DNA of 64,000 bases from Alistipes sp. dk3624 (GCF_009557455.1 NZ_CP045651.1:806001-870000), one strand, 5' to 3'; shown: positions 25,500 to 35,224, counted from the first letter of the stretch. Translations and numbers: made by a program. Notes: generated by a model from the letters alone, not told the origin.

Positions 25500-25829
25500 T
25501 CATCGATTCAAGACAACAGCGGCATGCGGCATCGAACCGCAATACATGAATATGAGCGGCAGTTTCAATTTCCAGCGAAAGTCCCGGCCCGAAAAGATCG
25601 AAGAGGAGATCACGGCAAAACTGAAAAAGTCCGCACACGTAAATAAATCCCGAATGGCGCAAACAGCCCGAATGTAACGGACGTACCTGTGTACGATACC
25701 GGTCTCTTCTATCGTGACAATAAAACCGTCCATCCACGCCCAATAAACGATCCGCAGGCTCGCCAGCTCGTCGCAGGACAACTCTTCCCTGATTATCCAT
25801 GCCTCCTGCAAATCGTAGGGAACCTTCAT
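25500..25829 (-). CDS. Hypothetical protein of unclear status
   Basis: A 109-aa frame (MKVPYDLQEAWIIREELSCDE...) with helical, aromatic-rich composition and no recognised domain. An overlapping frame at 25441-25932 (163 aa) is Cys/Arg-rich and less protein-like. A third frame gives a 40-aa basic peptide that ends just before this ORF begins, so the stretch may be a decayed regulator gene with frameshifts. It lies divergently upstream of the efflux operon, a common site for its regulator, but nothing in the sequence confirms this. Confidence 0.3.
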   Translation of the reverse strand: MKVPYDLQEAWIIREELSCDELASLRIVYWAWMDGFIVTIEETGIVHRYVRYIRAVCAIRDLFTCADFFSFAVISSSIFSGRDFRWKLKLPLIFMYCGSMPHAAVVLNR

Positions 25830-25972
25830 CGCAGTCAGTGCAACAGCATCGTCCGACTTTCAATTTGCTGCGTAACCGGCACAGCAGACCTACTCCGCGG
25901 GCCATGATGTTTTTTACTTTCACCTTTAGCAATTTTTCCGCCTGTTTTATTCGGCATTTCCAACGTTTTTCG

Positions 25973-25980
25973 TAAATTTG
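25973..25980 (+). promoter_or_regulatory. Candidate promoter -7 element of efflux operon
   Basis: TAAATTTG fits TAnnTTTG. It would leave a leader of ~200 nt before the tolC-like ATG; that leader holds two small inverted repeats. Confidence 0.4.
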
Positions 25981-26103
25981 CCATGCGACTCACAAAGAGT
26001 GGCGCCTATATGATCATAAAGAGTAAGAGCATTGTAACAATCTGTATCCCTGTAAGAAATTGGGGCTATCTGGAGAACTGGAAAAGCACAGCTTCGGTTT
26101 GTG

Positions 26104-26120
26104 GCTCGTAAATCACGAGC
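26104..26120. promoter_or_regulatory. Inverted repeat in leader of efflux operon
   Basis: GCTCGT-aaatc-ACGAGC, a perfect 6-bp repeat with a 5-nt spacer, ~70 nt upstream of the first gene. A second one, TCAGTC ... GACTGA, follows at 26126-26146. They could be regulator operators or RNA hairpins. Confidence 0.4.
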
Positions 26121-26187
26121 TGGGTTCAGTCATATATTCGGACTGACAAAACGATCAATTCCCATCACATAAAATAATCAATCCTTT

Positions 26188-27501
26188 ATGAACAATCTTC
26201 GATTGCTCGCAGGGCTGCTTCCTGTAGCCTTGTTGAGCGGCGGGGTGTGCTCTTACGGTCAGTCGATAATTACCTTGGAGGAGATTTTCGAGGCTGCCGA
26301 AACCAACAGTGCACAACTTCGACCTTCATTTACTGCGCAGACCGAAGCCGAACGTGAAATAAGCGTCGCACGCGCAGGCCGTCTGCCCGACATCAACGCA
26401 TCGCTGTCGCTGAGCTATATAGGAAACGGCTTCACAACCGAGCGCAGTTTCAGCGATTATCAGAAAGCTCCCATACCGCATTTCGGAAACGGATTGTCGC
26501 TGAATGTCACTCAGCCAGTCTATACCGGTGGAGCCCAAACGTATGCCATAGAGCTTGCCGAACTGAAATCAACGGCGGCACGATATGCGACCGATTTTCA
26601 GCGCAACAATATTCGTTTCCAATTGACAGGATTTTATCTCGACATCTATAAATATACCAATCTGCGTCGGGTTATAGAAAGCAACATATTCGCAGCACGA
26701 AAGGTATTGGAAGAAATGCGGGCACGTTATGAGCAGGGAACGGCTCTTCAAAATGACATCACACGTTATGAACTCTTGATGTCAAACCTTGAGTTGCAAC
26801 TTGTCAGGATAAACAATACGCTCAATATTCTCAATACCAATCTCGTGACAACGGCGGGATTGTCCGACGGAACCGTCATCGTTCCGGATTCTACCATTCT
26901 CGCCCGCTCCTTGCCGATGGGGGAAGAGCACAGATGGCAACAGGAGGCGATGGAGAATTCTCCGTCATTAAGCCTTGCACGTTCCGCTGTCGACATAAAT
27001 CGTAAGGCGGAGGCTATCGTCCGTTCCGAGCGATTGCCCAAAATAGGACTTCAGGCAGGCTGGACTCTCGACGGACCCATTCTTGTGGAAGTTCCGCCAA
27101 TCAACCGCAATTTAAGCTATTGGTATGTCGGAATCGGAATCAGCTACAATATCTCTTCACTGTATAAAAGCAACAGGTCTTTGACAAAGAAACGCATTGC
27201 GACGCAACGGGCCATAGAAGAACTGAACGCCGCACACGAGAACGTATCGCTCACCGTGAGGGCCGACCATATACGCTATCTCGAAGCTTACGAGACGCTG
27301 AAGACCCAAGAGAAAAGCGTAGAGCTTGCCCAACGCAATTACCGCACGACTTCCACGCGATATTCGGCGGATATGGCATTGATCACCGACATGCTCGATG
27401 CGGCCAACGCAAAACTCGATGCGGAACGGCAGCTCGTAAATGCCCGTATCGACATCATCTACTATTATTACAAACTTTTATTTGCTACAGGAAAAATATG
27501 A
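26188..27501 (+). CDS. TolC-family outer-membrane efflux protein
   Basis: A 437-aa protein with a Sec signal (ending CSYGQS). It has the repeated TolC layout: ITLEEIFEAAETNSAQL, then ISVARAGRLPDINASLSLSYIGNG, a barrel strand GLSLNVTQPVYTGGA, long coiled-coil helices, and a second copy with SLARSAVDINRKAEAI, RSERLPKIGLQAGW and a later barrel strand. It forms the outer-membrane channel of a three-part pump. The stop overlaps the HlyD start by 4 nt, so the two are translationally coupled. Confidence 0.93.
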   Translation: MNNLRLLAGLLPVALLSGGVCSYGQSIITLEEIFEAAETNSAQLRPSFTAQTEAEREISVARAGRLPDINASLSLSYIGNGFTTERSFSDYQKAPIPHFGNGLSLNVTQPVYTGGAQTYAIELAELKSTAARYATDFQRNNIRFQLTGFYLDIYKYTNLRRVIESNIFAARKVLEEMRARYEQGTALQNDITRYELLMSNLELQLVRINNTLNILNTNLVTTAGLSDGTVIVPDSTILARSLPMGEEHRWQQEAMENSPSLSLARSAVDINRKAEAIVRSERLPKIGLQAGWTLDGPILVEVPPINRNLSYWYVGIGISYNISSLYKSNRSLTKKRIATQRAIEELNAAHENVSLTVRADHIRYLEAYETLKTQEKSVELAQRNYRTTSTRYSADMALITDMLDAANAKLDAERQLVNARIDIIYYYYKLLFATGKI

Positions 27502-28532
27502 AACACCATAACAAAAAGATACTTTCTTACATTATTACCACGGCGGTAATCGCTGTCGCAGCATTATGGGTCGGCAACAAGTTCATCCATCTCGGCAATA
27601 TTGAATTTACCGATAATGCACAGGTACGTCAGCAGATAGTGCCTGTAAACAGCCGAGTGCAAGGCTATATCAAAGAAATTCGTTTCAGGGAGTACGCAAA
27701 GGTTAAGAAAGGCGACACACTTGTCATAATCGACGATGCCGACATGCGGCTCAATGTAGCCCGTGCAAACGCCGATTACCAGAATGCCCTTGCCGGACGC
27801 AGTGTCGCCGATCGATCGGTTGCTTCGGCCTCGGCAAACGTAGCGGTCAGCGAGGCATCTATCGCCGAAGCAAAAGTGCTGATGGAGAATGCGGCGACTG
27901 ATCTGACACGATACGAAAAACTACTGGCTCAAGACGCCGTTACCCATCAACAGTATGATGGAGCCAAGACGGATTATGAGGCAAAAAGAGCCCGTTATGA
28001 AATGCTTGTCCGACAATGTTCGGCAACGTCGTCGGTAGTCGATGTCAATCGTCAGCGCATGTCTCAGTCAGAAGCGGGGATCAAACTTGCCAAAGCTCTT
28101 CTTGAAACTGCTGAGCTCAACCTCAGCTACACCGTCATTATCGCCCCGTGCGACGGCTACACTTCGCATAAGGAGATACAGGTCGGTCAGCTCGTACAAC
28201 CGGGGCAGACCCTTCTCGATGTCGTCGATTCCGGCGATATCTGGGTTACGGCAAATTACAAGGAAACCCAGCTTCGGCACATTACCCCCGGCAGCAAAGT
28301 CGAAGTAACGGTCGATGCCATTCCCGGAGTGGTTTTCAACGGCGAAGTGAGTGCCATCTCAACGGCAACGGGGGCATCTCTTTCCCTTATTCCCCAGGAC
28401 AATTCTGCCGGCAATTTCGTAAAAGTGCGTCAGCGCATACCCGTAAGAATCGAATTCGCGCCCGATAATAAACCGGAGGATATGGCCCGGCTCCGCGCGG
28501 GCATGAATGTGGAATGTCGCGTGAAATACTGA
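27498..28532 (+). CDS. HlyD/EmrA-family periplasmic adaptor
   Basis: A 344-aa membrane-fusion protein. It has one N-terminal transmembrane helix (~10-30), the typical FTDNAQVRQQIVPVNSRVQGYI lipoyl-like half, a coiled-coil hairpin (~90-190), and the second half with VIIAPCDGYTSHKEIQVGQLV, followed by a beta-barrel domain. EmrA-type proteins link an MFS pump to TolC. The order tolC-hlyD-MFS and the overlap or 1-nt gap on both sides support one operon. Confidence 0.93.
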   Translation: MKHHNKKILSYIITTAVIAVAALWVGNKFIHLGNIEFTDNAQVRQQIVPVNSRVQGYIKEIRFREYAKVKKGDTLVIIDDADMRLNVARANADYQNALAGRSVADRSVASASANVAVSEASIAEAKVLMENAATDLTRYEKLLAQDAVTHQQYDGAKTDYEAKRARYEMLVRQCSATSSVVDVNRQRMSQSEAGIKLAKALLETAELNLSYTVIIAPCDGYTSHKEIQVGQLVQPGQTLLDVVDSGDIWVTANYKETQLRHITPGSKVEVTVDAIPGVVFNGEVSAISTATGASLSLIPQDNSAGNFVKVRQRIPVRIEFAPDNKPEDMARLRAGMNVECRVKY

Positions 28533-28533
28533 T

Positions 28534-30144
28534 ATGGCAGACTGGCATGTTCAACAGGGACCGTTCGACATACCGGACGTTCCCGACTTCATCCCGCGGC
28601 GACTCAAGCCGTATCTGTTCATCTTTTTTGTCCTGATAATCCAATTCTCGGGAGGCGTGTATCTCGCAGCCGCTTCCGATATGGTGGGCACAAAAGCAGT
28701 GATGCAGGAAGATATTCTCATGGCCGGTTACGCCTCGCTCATCGGCATGGCTATCAACTTCGCCATGATGTTTCGCATCAAGTTCCGTTTCTCCACCCGA
28801 AACCAATTGCTCGTCTCTGGCATGGTACTGATCGCAGCAAACGTGATATGCGCCTATACCGCAAGCGTACCTCTGCTCGTCGGAACTTGTTTCGTGGCGG
28901 GATGGTTCAGGATGCAGGCGACATTCGCATGTAACTCTACCATACAACTATGGTTGACTCCCGTGCGCGACATGGCGATATTTTTCTGCTATGTCTATAT
29001 CATAGTCGACAGTGTCATACAACTCAGCGGCATAGCCACGATATACACTGCGTTTTTCTCCCAATGGGAATACATGCACTGGATTATGACGGGGATGCTC
29101 GCCTTGATGATGCTCATGGTGATGATCCTTGTAAAGCCTGTGCGCGGACCAATGTTCATTCCTTTGCTCGGCATCGACTGGATCGGTGCGGTTTTGTGGG
29201 CGATATTCATGCTTTGCTTCGCATTCGTCTGCGTTTACGGCAGTTTCTATGACTGGTGGGACGCTGCCGAGGTATGCGAAGCAACATTGATCGGCATCGT
29301 CTGTATCGGCATAAACCTGTGGAGAGCCTCTTTTTTACATCACCCCTATATCTCATTCCGGGCGATGAAAAATCGCAACGTGTTACGTGCCACCGGCATA
29401 TATTTCGTCTTCTTTATGCTGATTGCTACCGAGCATGTGTTCGAACATAGCTATGCCGCCAACATTCTCGGTTTCGATGACACCAATCTCATAGACCTTA
29501 ATTGGTATGTCTTTGCCGGGATCGTTGCCGGATGCGCGTTCACATACCTTACATTCGCCCGGCGTAAATGGAGATATAAGACCATGACGGCCATAGGTTT
29601 CGCCCTTGCGGCCGCTTATCTGGCATATTTCTATTTTGTCATAGACTACGGTATTGAGAAAGAAATGCTTTTTATTCCGCTCTTTTTCAGAGGAGCGGCT
29701 TCAGTGATAATCTCCATCGTGTTTCTGACTTCGATAGTACAGAGCGGCCTGCCGTTTCAGGTATTTCCGCAAGCTCTGACGATCAACGGCTTCACCGGAG
29801 CGGTAATGGGCGCTACGCTTGGTCCGGCGCTGATAGGCGAATTCCTACAACATACGATGGCTAAAAATGCAGCTTTGCTGAGTTCCAATATAATCAATGC
29901 CAATACCGATGCCCTGCATATTCCACTAACTCGACTTTACGGCATGGTACAGACACAGGCTCTCGTAATCTCCATGAAAGAAATATATGGCTGGTTGCTG
30001 CTTGCAGCATTGGTGTCATTGCTGATCATTCTTATAAGCTATGGCACGGTGCATCCATTTGCCATCTTCCCGAAATGGAGCACCGTTCGCAGGGTAATCA
30101 AGCATATTGTCCGTACCACCGATAATGAAATACGGCCAATGTAA
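28534..30144 (+). CDS. EmrB-like MFS efflux transporter
   Basis: A 536-aa integral membrane protein with about 14 hydrophobic helices, the size and topology of the DHA2 (14-TM) drug:H+ antiporters. It follows the HlyD gene by 1 nt. The classic MFS motif between helices 2 and 3 (GxxxDRxGRR) is degenerate here (MMFRIKFRFSTRNQL), which is common in the Bacteroidetes members of this group. Substrate unknown; drugs, bile acids or fatty acids are typical for the family. Confidence 0.9.
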   Translation: MADWHVQQGPFDIPDVPDFIPRRLKPYLFIFFVLIIQFSGGVYLAAASDMVGTKAVMQEDILMAGYASLIGMAINFAMMFRIKFRFSTRNQLLVSGMVLIAANVICAYTASVPLLVGTCFVAGWFRMQATFACNSTIQLWLTPVRDMAIFFCYVYIIVDSVIQLSGIATIYTAFFSQWEYMHWIMTGMLALMMLMVMILVKPVRGPMFIPLLGIDWIGAVLWAIFMLCFAFVCVYGSFYDWWDAAEVCEATLIGIVCIGINLWRASFLHHPYISFRAMKNRNVLRATGIYFVFFMLIATEHVFEHSYAANILGFDDTNLIDLNWYVFAGIVAGCAFTYLTFARRKWRYKTMTAIGFALAAAYLAYFYFVIDYGIEKEMLFIPLFFRGAASVIISIVFLTSIVQSGLPFQVFPQALTINGFTGAVMGATLGPALIGEFLQHTMAKNAALLSSNIINANTDALHIPLTRLYGMVQTQALVISMKEIYGWLLLAALVSLLIILISYGTVHPFAIFPKWSTVRRVIKHIVRTTDNEIRPM

Positions 30145-30211
30145 TTAATTGGTATTAACCGTATTGTACTGTTCGTATCAATTCAAAAGCGCGACCATCT
30201 GGAAACCCCTA

Positions 30212-30634
30212 TGACAAACATTACGTCCGAACAGCGCCGATTGCTCGATGGGCTGAGCACAGATCAAGGGAAACGGATGCCGCTACGTTGTCGAGTTCCT
30301 GACCGTAGAGCAGATGCGTGAACATAACTACGACGTGACGGAACAAGCGGCCGACGTTATCGACCGTATTGTCGAAAAGGTCGAAGTGGGTACGAACGTC
30401 ATGCTCCGTATAGGCCAACAATTACGGAATAAAATCACTCGAAAACTATTAGCAAATGACAAGACAAGAGTGCCTGCGGCGCTCTCCGATCGAGGGCGTC
30501 GTTTTGAGATCACCACGGAATACGTGCGGATCTACAATGACTGCACAATGTTTCTTAATGCATACAACTACATTATAATCAGACTGAAGACATTCGGCGA
30601 CAATTTGATGAACTACGAAGTATCGCTTCACTAA
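30212..30634 (+). pseudogene. Frameshifted small hypothetical gene
   Basis: The ATG at 30212 starts MTNITSEQRRLLDGLSTDQG and soon stops. A +1 frame continues with RYVVEFLTVEQMREHNYDV and stays open to 30634. The two join into a plausible helical protein of ~140 aa if one base is added or removed near 30250-30275. No family recognised. It lies at the edge of an AT-rich patch, so it may be a leftover of a mobile element. Confidence 0.4.
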
Positions 30635-30665
30635 AAAACTGACATTGAAAGACACGACCAGATTC

Positions 30666-30848
30666 ATGCTTGCTGTCCGGGAACTCTGCCCGGTCTACCG
30701 CACCGTATGCGACGATATCGGACGGCTTTTCTCTGAGCTGACGGAACTCGTCCGCCGGATAGAACGGGACGGGATTCACAGAGACTATTCGGACGACGAA
30801 CTGCTGGAAGCCGCTATACGGAGGCAAAACAAGATCGGCAAATATTAG
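30666..30848 (+). CDS. Small helical hypothetical protein
   Basis: A 60-aa ORF starting at the ATG at 30666 (a TTG at 30645 would add seven residues). The charged helical sequence (FSELTELVRRIERDGIHRD, DDELLEAAIRRQNK) looks like a genuine small protein rather than a random frame. No domain recognised. It lies just 3' of the frameshifted gene and 180 nt before the nuclease gene. Confidence 0.4.
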   Translation: MLAVRELCPVYRTVCDDIGRLFSELTELVRRIERDGIHRDYSDDELLEAAIRRQNKIGKY

Positions 30849-30895
30849 TCAGAAACTTTCCGGATAATCCGTTTCGTTCATCAGTCGAGTTTCGC

Positions 30896-30903
30896 TATAT
30901 TTG
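30896..30903 (+). promoter_or_regulatory. Promoter -7 element of nuclease gene
   Basis: TATATTTG fits TAnnTTTG. It stands ~125 nt upstream of the nuclease ATG. The -33 position shows only TTTCG. Confidence 0.45.
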
Positions 30904-31027
30904 TAACTAAGGCGGATCCGAATTATTTAAATATGATTCATAGTAATAGCAATTATATATACCAGAATCAACATCTCAACGGCAATCCGCCAAAGAAAAA
31001 TAGATTCAATCACTATCGATAATTAAT

Positions 31028-32002
31028 ATGGCAACAATATCAAATAGTATAAAGTTTATTAATCACAAAACACAAAATCATCCCTTAATGTCACATCTGG
31101 AAAGAGCGATCTACGATAAATTCCACACCCTGTTTCCTCAAATGGGATACGATGTATGTATTCCTCAACGACAAAGAGGACATACATACACTCCAGATTT
31201 CGTCATCAGTTCAATAGACCAAAAATATAAGATCGCCGTAGAAGTGAAAGGCAGTAATCATATCTACGGAAATTTTTTCAGCTATGTGTCCGATATGTTC
31301 GCCAGACTACAAAAAACAGATTCTTATGATAAATTTTTATCGGTCTCGGATCATATAAAAAACGTTAATAATCATTTTTCACATCATGGATCATCATCGA
31401 ACATCGAAATAATAGACATCGATGAAATACATAACTGGATCGAACGGTTAGAACAATCGTCCTCGGATCAGTCAGAGAATCCATACGATATATTAATCCA
31501 TTTACGGAAATTCAACAAAAGTATCATCCGTTGTATCGCATGTGCTCCTGAGCAATTATACAATCTTGAATGGAGAGATACGGAACGGGTAATCGCCGAA
31601 TTATTCGAAGGGATCGGGTTCAATGTTACTCTAACCCGTTGCAGTAAAGACGGAGGGAAAGATATTATTCTCGAATACAAAATAGGCAACAGCACTAAAT
31701 CATATATTATCGAAATAAAACACTGGAAATCAAAAACAAAGGTCAACAAAAATAGTGTAAAACGATTTACACAAATTGTCGTTAATGAAAATCGGGAAAA
31801 AGGATTGATGATATCGACATTCGGCTATACACGCAATTATTATGAAAGCCTGACAGAACACGAATTAAAAAAAGTTTGTTTTGGAACCCGGAATAAAATC
31901 GTTGATTTATGCAAAACGTACGAAAAAATTCGGGGAGGAATATGGGTACCTCTTGATCTGGAGGGAGAATTTACAAAAGAGACTTTTACGCCAGTCTTTT
32001 GA
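31028..32002 (+). CDS. Orphan two-domain PD-(D/E)XK nuclease (Mrr-like C-terminus)
   Basis: A 324-aa protein with two nuclease-like modules. Residues ~20-135 have TPDF (Asp57) and AVEVKG (Glu72, Lys74), a PD...ExK arrangement. Residues ~180-300 match the Mrr/restriction-endonuclease fold: EWRDTERVIAELFEGIGFNV, KDGGKD (Asp212), IIEIKHW (Glu229, Lys231). Mrr-type enzymes cut modified or foreign DNA. No methyltransferase, specificity subunit or helicase is adjacent. Base composition is strongly AT-rich compared with the rest of the window, so it was probably acquired. It may be a modification-dependent or other defence nuclease. Confidence 0.8.
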   Translation: MATISNSIKFINHKTQNHPLMSHLERAIYDKFHTLFPQMGYDVCIPQRQRGHTYTPDFVISSIDQKYKIAVEVKGSNHIYGNFFSYVSDMFARLQKTDSYDKFLSVSDHIKNVNNHFSHHGSSSNIEIIDIDEIHNWIERLEQSSSDQSENPYDILIHLRKFNKSIIRCIACAPEQLYNLEWRDTERVIAELFEGIGFNVTLTRCSKDGGKDIILEYKIGNSTKSYIIEIKHWKSKTKVNKNSVKRFTQIVVNENREKGLMISTFGYTRNYYESLTEHELKKVCFGTRNKIVDLCKTYEKIRGGIWVPLDLEGEFTKETFTPVF

Positions 32003-32214
32003 ACGAGATTATGAAGAACAATATCATAACGTAAGAATAATAAAAATAAAATCTTCCACGCGATATGTTTTGTATCCGTCTTGGACTTTAGTCTTATTTA
32101 CCAGCACATTGACGGGGAAATGCATGCAATCTGTGTTAATAGATATTGAATTCGTTTTCGTGCACAAAGGCAACGATTTTATAACAAAAAAACTATTTCC
32201 GTTAACAAAACAGA

Positions 32215-33795
32215 TCACCGGCGCTGTGTTGCGATCAGCATGTAAGGCGACCGGTGCGGATCGAGCCATTGCAGCGTTTCGATCACCTTCGGCTCAGTAA
32301 CGGTTATGCAACCGGCGCTGCCGCGGTTATAACCGCTTTCGAGGTGGAAGAAAATTGCGCTCCCTTTGTATTTTTCAATCGGGCGCGTGTTGTATTCGAC
32401 TACGGCGGCGTACTTGTAAGCGTCGTCGTCGCGGCGCAGGTATTCGAAATTGTCCGTCGCGGGCGTCTCGGTGGTCATCCGGTTATACATCGGGTCTTCC
32501 GAATCGCTGATCCAGTAATGTTGCTTGGTAACCACCAGGAACGGCCATCGCAGGTCGATGTCGTCCCGGTAACCGAACGCGAATCCCATCGGGTAGGCTC
32601 CCGTCGGAGTCCGCTGGTCGCCTTCGAGTTTCTCGCCGTAAGGCGCGATCCCGCGGCGGCCTACGTTGGCATGGATCGCCGGAAAGGTTTCCGTCCACCG
32701 CCCGTCGCCCTGCTTGTCGAAACGGCGGAACGCGCACAGTACCGAATCCGGCCGGTCGTTATAAACCAGGATCAACTGTCGGCAACTGTCCGGCAATTGC
32801 ACGTTCGCATCGAGGAAACGACCGATCAGCTCGCCATTGCTGTCCGTTTTGCGGCAATCCCCGATATAATCGTCGATCCGTGCGATCCGGCGATCGACGG
32901 CCTCCCTTGCCTGCGCATCGTATTTCCGAGCCTCTTCGTAAAACGACCGGGCGCGTTGCAGCGCCGCGAGATCCTCCATCCCGAAACCCGCATTCGCGTA
33001 TAAATGTCCCAACGCCTGATTGCACCACGCCTTGCGGGCATAATTTCCGCGCCGGATAAAATCCCGAATCTCCGGCCAGCGGATTTCCGCCCGCTCGCAC
33101 AGATAGACGTCTCGGATCTTATCCTGCAACGGAGTGTGCAGCTCCTCCTGAATCCGGAAACAATCGCGGTATAACAGATCCGCCAGCGGATTCGTCCATG
33201 CATAAAATTCGCCTGCCATCTCCAAGCCTGCCATTTCCAGCCCTGCACGCCCTCGCAATGCGTCCGACACGGTATCGGGCAACGTCATAAAACCCGTTAC
33301 CGTACCGGATGCAAGCGTATCACCGCCTCGTAACGCCACATAACCCAAGCGTACCGTATCGCCTCCGTCGACCGACAGGCTAAGGTCGATATCCTTGCAA
33401 CCGAAAATTTTCCGAACGCGGCGTTCGACATTTCTCCATCGTCCCGTATGCAATCCGTAGTCTCCCCGGCCGTCGAGCGAAAGGCGTTTTTCGGCAAACG
33501 ACTTCGCGTCCGTCACACGGCCGCCCTCTTCTGCGAAGGCCCCGCGCAAACTCGCCGCCGTAAAAAAAGAAGCCAGATCCAATCCCTGTTTCAACGCCTG
33601 TTCGGTCATTTCGGGCGTTATCCCGTGCCGAGCCGACGCATCGGCCACCTCCGCCGAACGCAGGTAGACCACCGGCCCCGGACACGTTGCGCGCACGAGC
33701 AACACCGCAACGACTACGCACGCAAAAAAGGCGGCCAGCAAACGGACGAAAACCCTTTGACGGGCAGAACGGACACAAAAATCGGATCGTTTCAT
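32215..33795 (-). CDS. L,D-transpeptidase (YkuD fold) envelope protein
   Basis: A 526-aa protein. The start at 33795 (MKRSDFCVRSARQRV) is preferred over 33822. One N-terminal transmembrane helix (LLAAFFACVVVAVLLV) anchors it. Residues ~30-330 are helical with a cluster of charged segments and no known domain. The C-terminal ~200 residues are an L,D-transpeptidase catalytic domain: LILVYNDRPDSV, RTPTGAYPMGF, and the HLESGYNRGSAGCITV motif with catalytic Cys and His. The enzyme crosslinks or tethers to peptidoglycan in the periplasm. It stands alone between an AT-rich patch and the symporter gene. Confidence 0.87.
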   Translation of the reverse strand: MKRSDFCVRSARQRVFVRLLAAFFACVVVAVLLVRATCPGPVVYLRSAEVADASARHGITPEMTEQALKQGLDLASFFTAASLRGAFAEEGGRVTDAKSFAEKRLSLDGRGDYGLHTGRWRNVERRVRKIFGCKDIDLSLSVDGGDTVRLGYVALRGGDTLASGTVTGFMTLPDTVSDALRGRAGLEMAGLEMAGEFYAWTNPLADLLYRDCFRIQEELHTPLQDKIRDVYLCERAEIRWPEIRDFIRRGNYARKAWCNQALGHLYANAGFGMEDLAALQRARSFYEEARKYDAQAREAVDRRIARIDDYIGDCRKTDSNGELIGRFLDANVQLPDSCRQLILVYNDRPDSVLCAFRRFDKQGDGRWTETFPAIHANVGRRGIAPYGEKLEGDQRTPTGAYPMGFAFGYRDDIDLRWPFLVVTKQHYWISDSEDPMYNRMTTETPATDNFEYLRRDDDAYKYAAVVEYNTRPIEKYKGSAIFFHLESGYNRGSAGCITVTEPKVIETLQWLDPHRSPYMLIATQRR

Positions 33796-33866
33796 TTTCC
33801 GGATATTTTCAGTTAAAAACAACTATCGTACGAAACACAGCCGCCGGTCGGCCAAACAACAACGGG

Positions 33867-35135
33867 TCACGCCTGCCGCCGATCGGTCTCGCCCGCGCTC
33901 ACCACGCAAGCCGCCATCGCATCGCCCGAAACATTCACCGCCGTAATCAGCATATCCAGCGGACGATCCATCGCAATGATCAGCGCGATCCCCTCGGCCG
34001 GAATGCCCACCGACACGAGCACCAGCATCAGGATGGCCATCCCGCCGCTGGGAATCCCCGGCGTACCGATCGACGAAACCGTCGTCAGCACGACGATCGA
34101 AAGCATCTGCGTCAGGGTCAGGTCGATCCCCATGACCTGCGCGACGAAAACGGTCGCGATGGCGTGGTAGCAGCTCGTCCCGTTCATATTGATCGTGATC
34201 CCGGTCGGCAGCACGAAGGAAATCACGTTGTGCGGCAAGCCCAGTTTCCGCATCTGTTCCATATTCACAGGCAGGCAGGCTGCGCTGGAACACGACGTAA
34301 AAGCCAACAACTGCACCGGCAGCACCGCGCGCATGTAATCACCGAGCTTGGTCCGGGAAAAAAAGCGAACGATCAGCGGATAGCATACCAACAGGATGAA
34401 AACCAATCCGATCACTACCGTAAGGGCGTAATACCCGAGCGCCAGCAACAAATCCGAATCGCCGGCAAAGCTGACGACCAGATCGGCCATCAGCGCGAAC
34501 ACCCCCAGCGGGGCGAACTTCATCACGTAACCGATGATCTTCAGAATAATCCCGTTCAGCGATTCGATCAGGTTTTTCACCGGCGCGGATTTCTCCTTTC
34601 CGACAGCCACCATCGCCACGCCAAATACGATCGACAGCAGGATCAACTGCAACATGGCTGTGTTGTCGCCGGCCGCCTGCACGACGTTTTCGGGGATCAC
34701 GTCCACGACGAATTGCAACGGACCGGAACTTTTCACCTCCTGCGCATCGGCGCGTCTCTGTTCGACAGCCTGCTCGTAATGACTCCGGAACTCCTCGGTC
34801 TTTTCGCGCGGAAAAACGTTACCGGGCTGAATCGCATTGACGACGATCAGCCCGATAAAAATAGCGAACACAGTGGTAGTCAGGTAAACTCCGAGCGTTT
34901 TCAATCCGAGCCGGGACAGGTGTTTTACATCGCTCAAGTTCGTAATGCCGCTGATCAGCGATACGACCACCAGCGGAACCGCCACCAGGCGCAACATCCG
35001 GATGAAAATGGTTCCCCACGGCTTGACCCAATCGGTCACCAAATGCCCGCATCCGCCGGAAACAGCAGCGAAACCGAGCACGGTTCCGAGCGCCATTCCG
35101 ATCAGGATCGTGATATATAGCGGTAATTTCTTCAT
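33867..35135 (-). CDS. Dicarboxylate/amino-acid:cation symporter (GltP/DctA family)
   Basis: A 422-aa carrier; ATG at 35135 is preferred over 35144. It has eight to ten hydrophobic segments plus the family's signature motifs: the Ser-rich SCSSAACLP loop, NMNGTSCYH in TM7, SIGTPGIPSGG in the second hairpin, and DRPLDMLITAVNVSGD near the C-terminus. The Asp and Asn residues in the last two motifs bind the substrate amino or carboxyl groups and Na+ in this family. It imports glutamate, aspartate or C4-dicarboxylates; which one cannot be told from the sequence. Confidence 0.92.
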   Translation of the reverse strand: MKKLPLYITILIGMALGTVLGFAAVSGGCGHLVTDWVKPWGTIFIRMLRLVAVPLVVVSLISGITNLSDVKHLSRLGLKTLGVYLTTTVFAIFIGLIVVNAIQPGNVFPREKTEEFRSHYEQAVEQRRADAQEVKSSGPLQFVVDVIPENVVQAAGDNTAMLQLILLSIVFGVAMVAVGKEKSAPVKNLIESLNGIILKIIGYVMKFAPLGVFALMADLVVSFAGDSDLLLALGYYALTVVIGLVFILLVCYPLIVRFFSRTKLGDYMRAVLPVQLLAFTSCSSAACLPVNMEQMRKLGLPHNVISFVLPTGITINMNGTSCYHAIATVFVAQVMGIDLTLTQMLSIVVLTTVSSIGTPGIPSGGMAILMLVLVSVGIPAEGIALIIAMDRPLDMLITAVNVSGDAMAACVVSAGETDRRQA

Positions 35136-35224
35136 CGTTTGCAATCGACAGCCTTTCCCTATCCGGGACTTTCACGGAACGGAGGCTTACGCACGACCGG
35201 ATCTCGTTTCCGGTAAGAGTCAAA

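Noticed and set aside
32024-32269. 81-aa minus-strand frame
   Set aside because: Overlaps the transpeptidase C-terminus and the AT-rich patch; no domain and no plausible signal.
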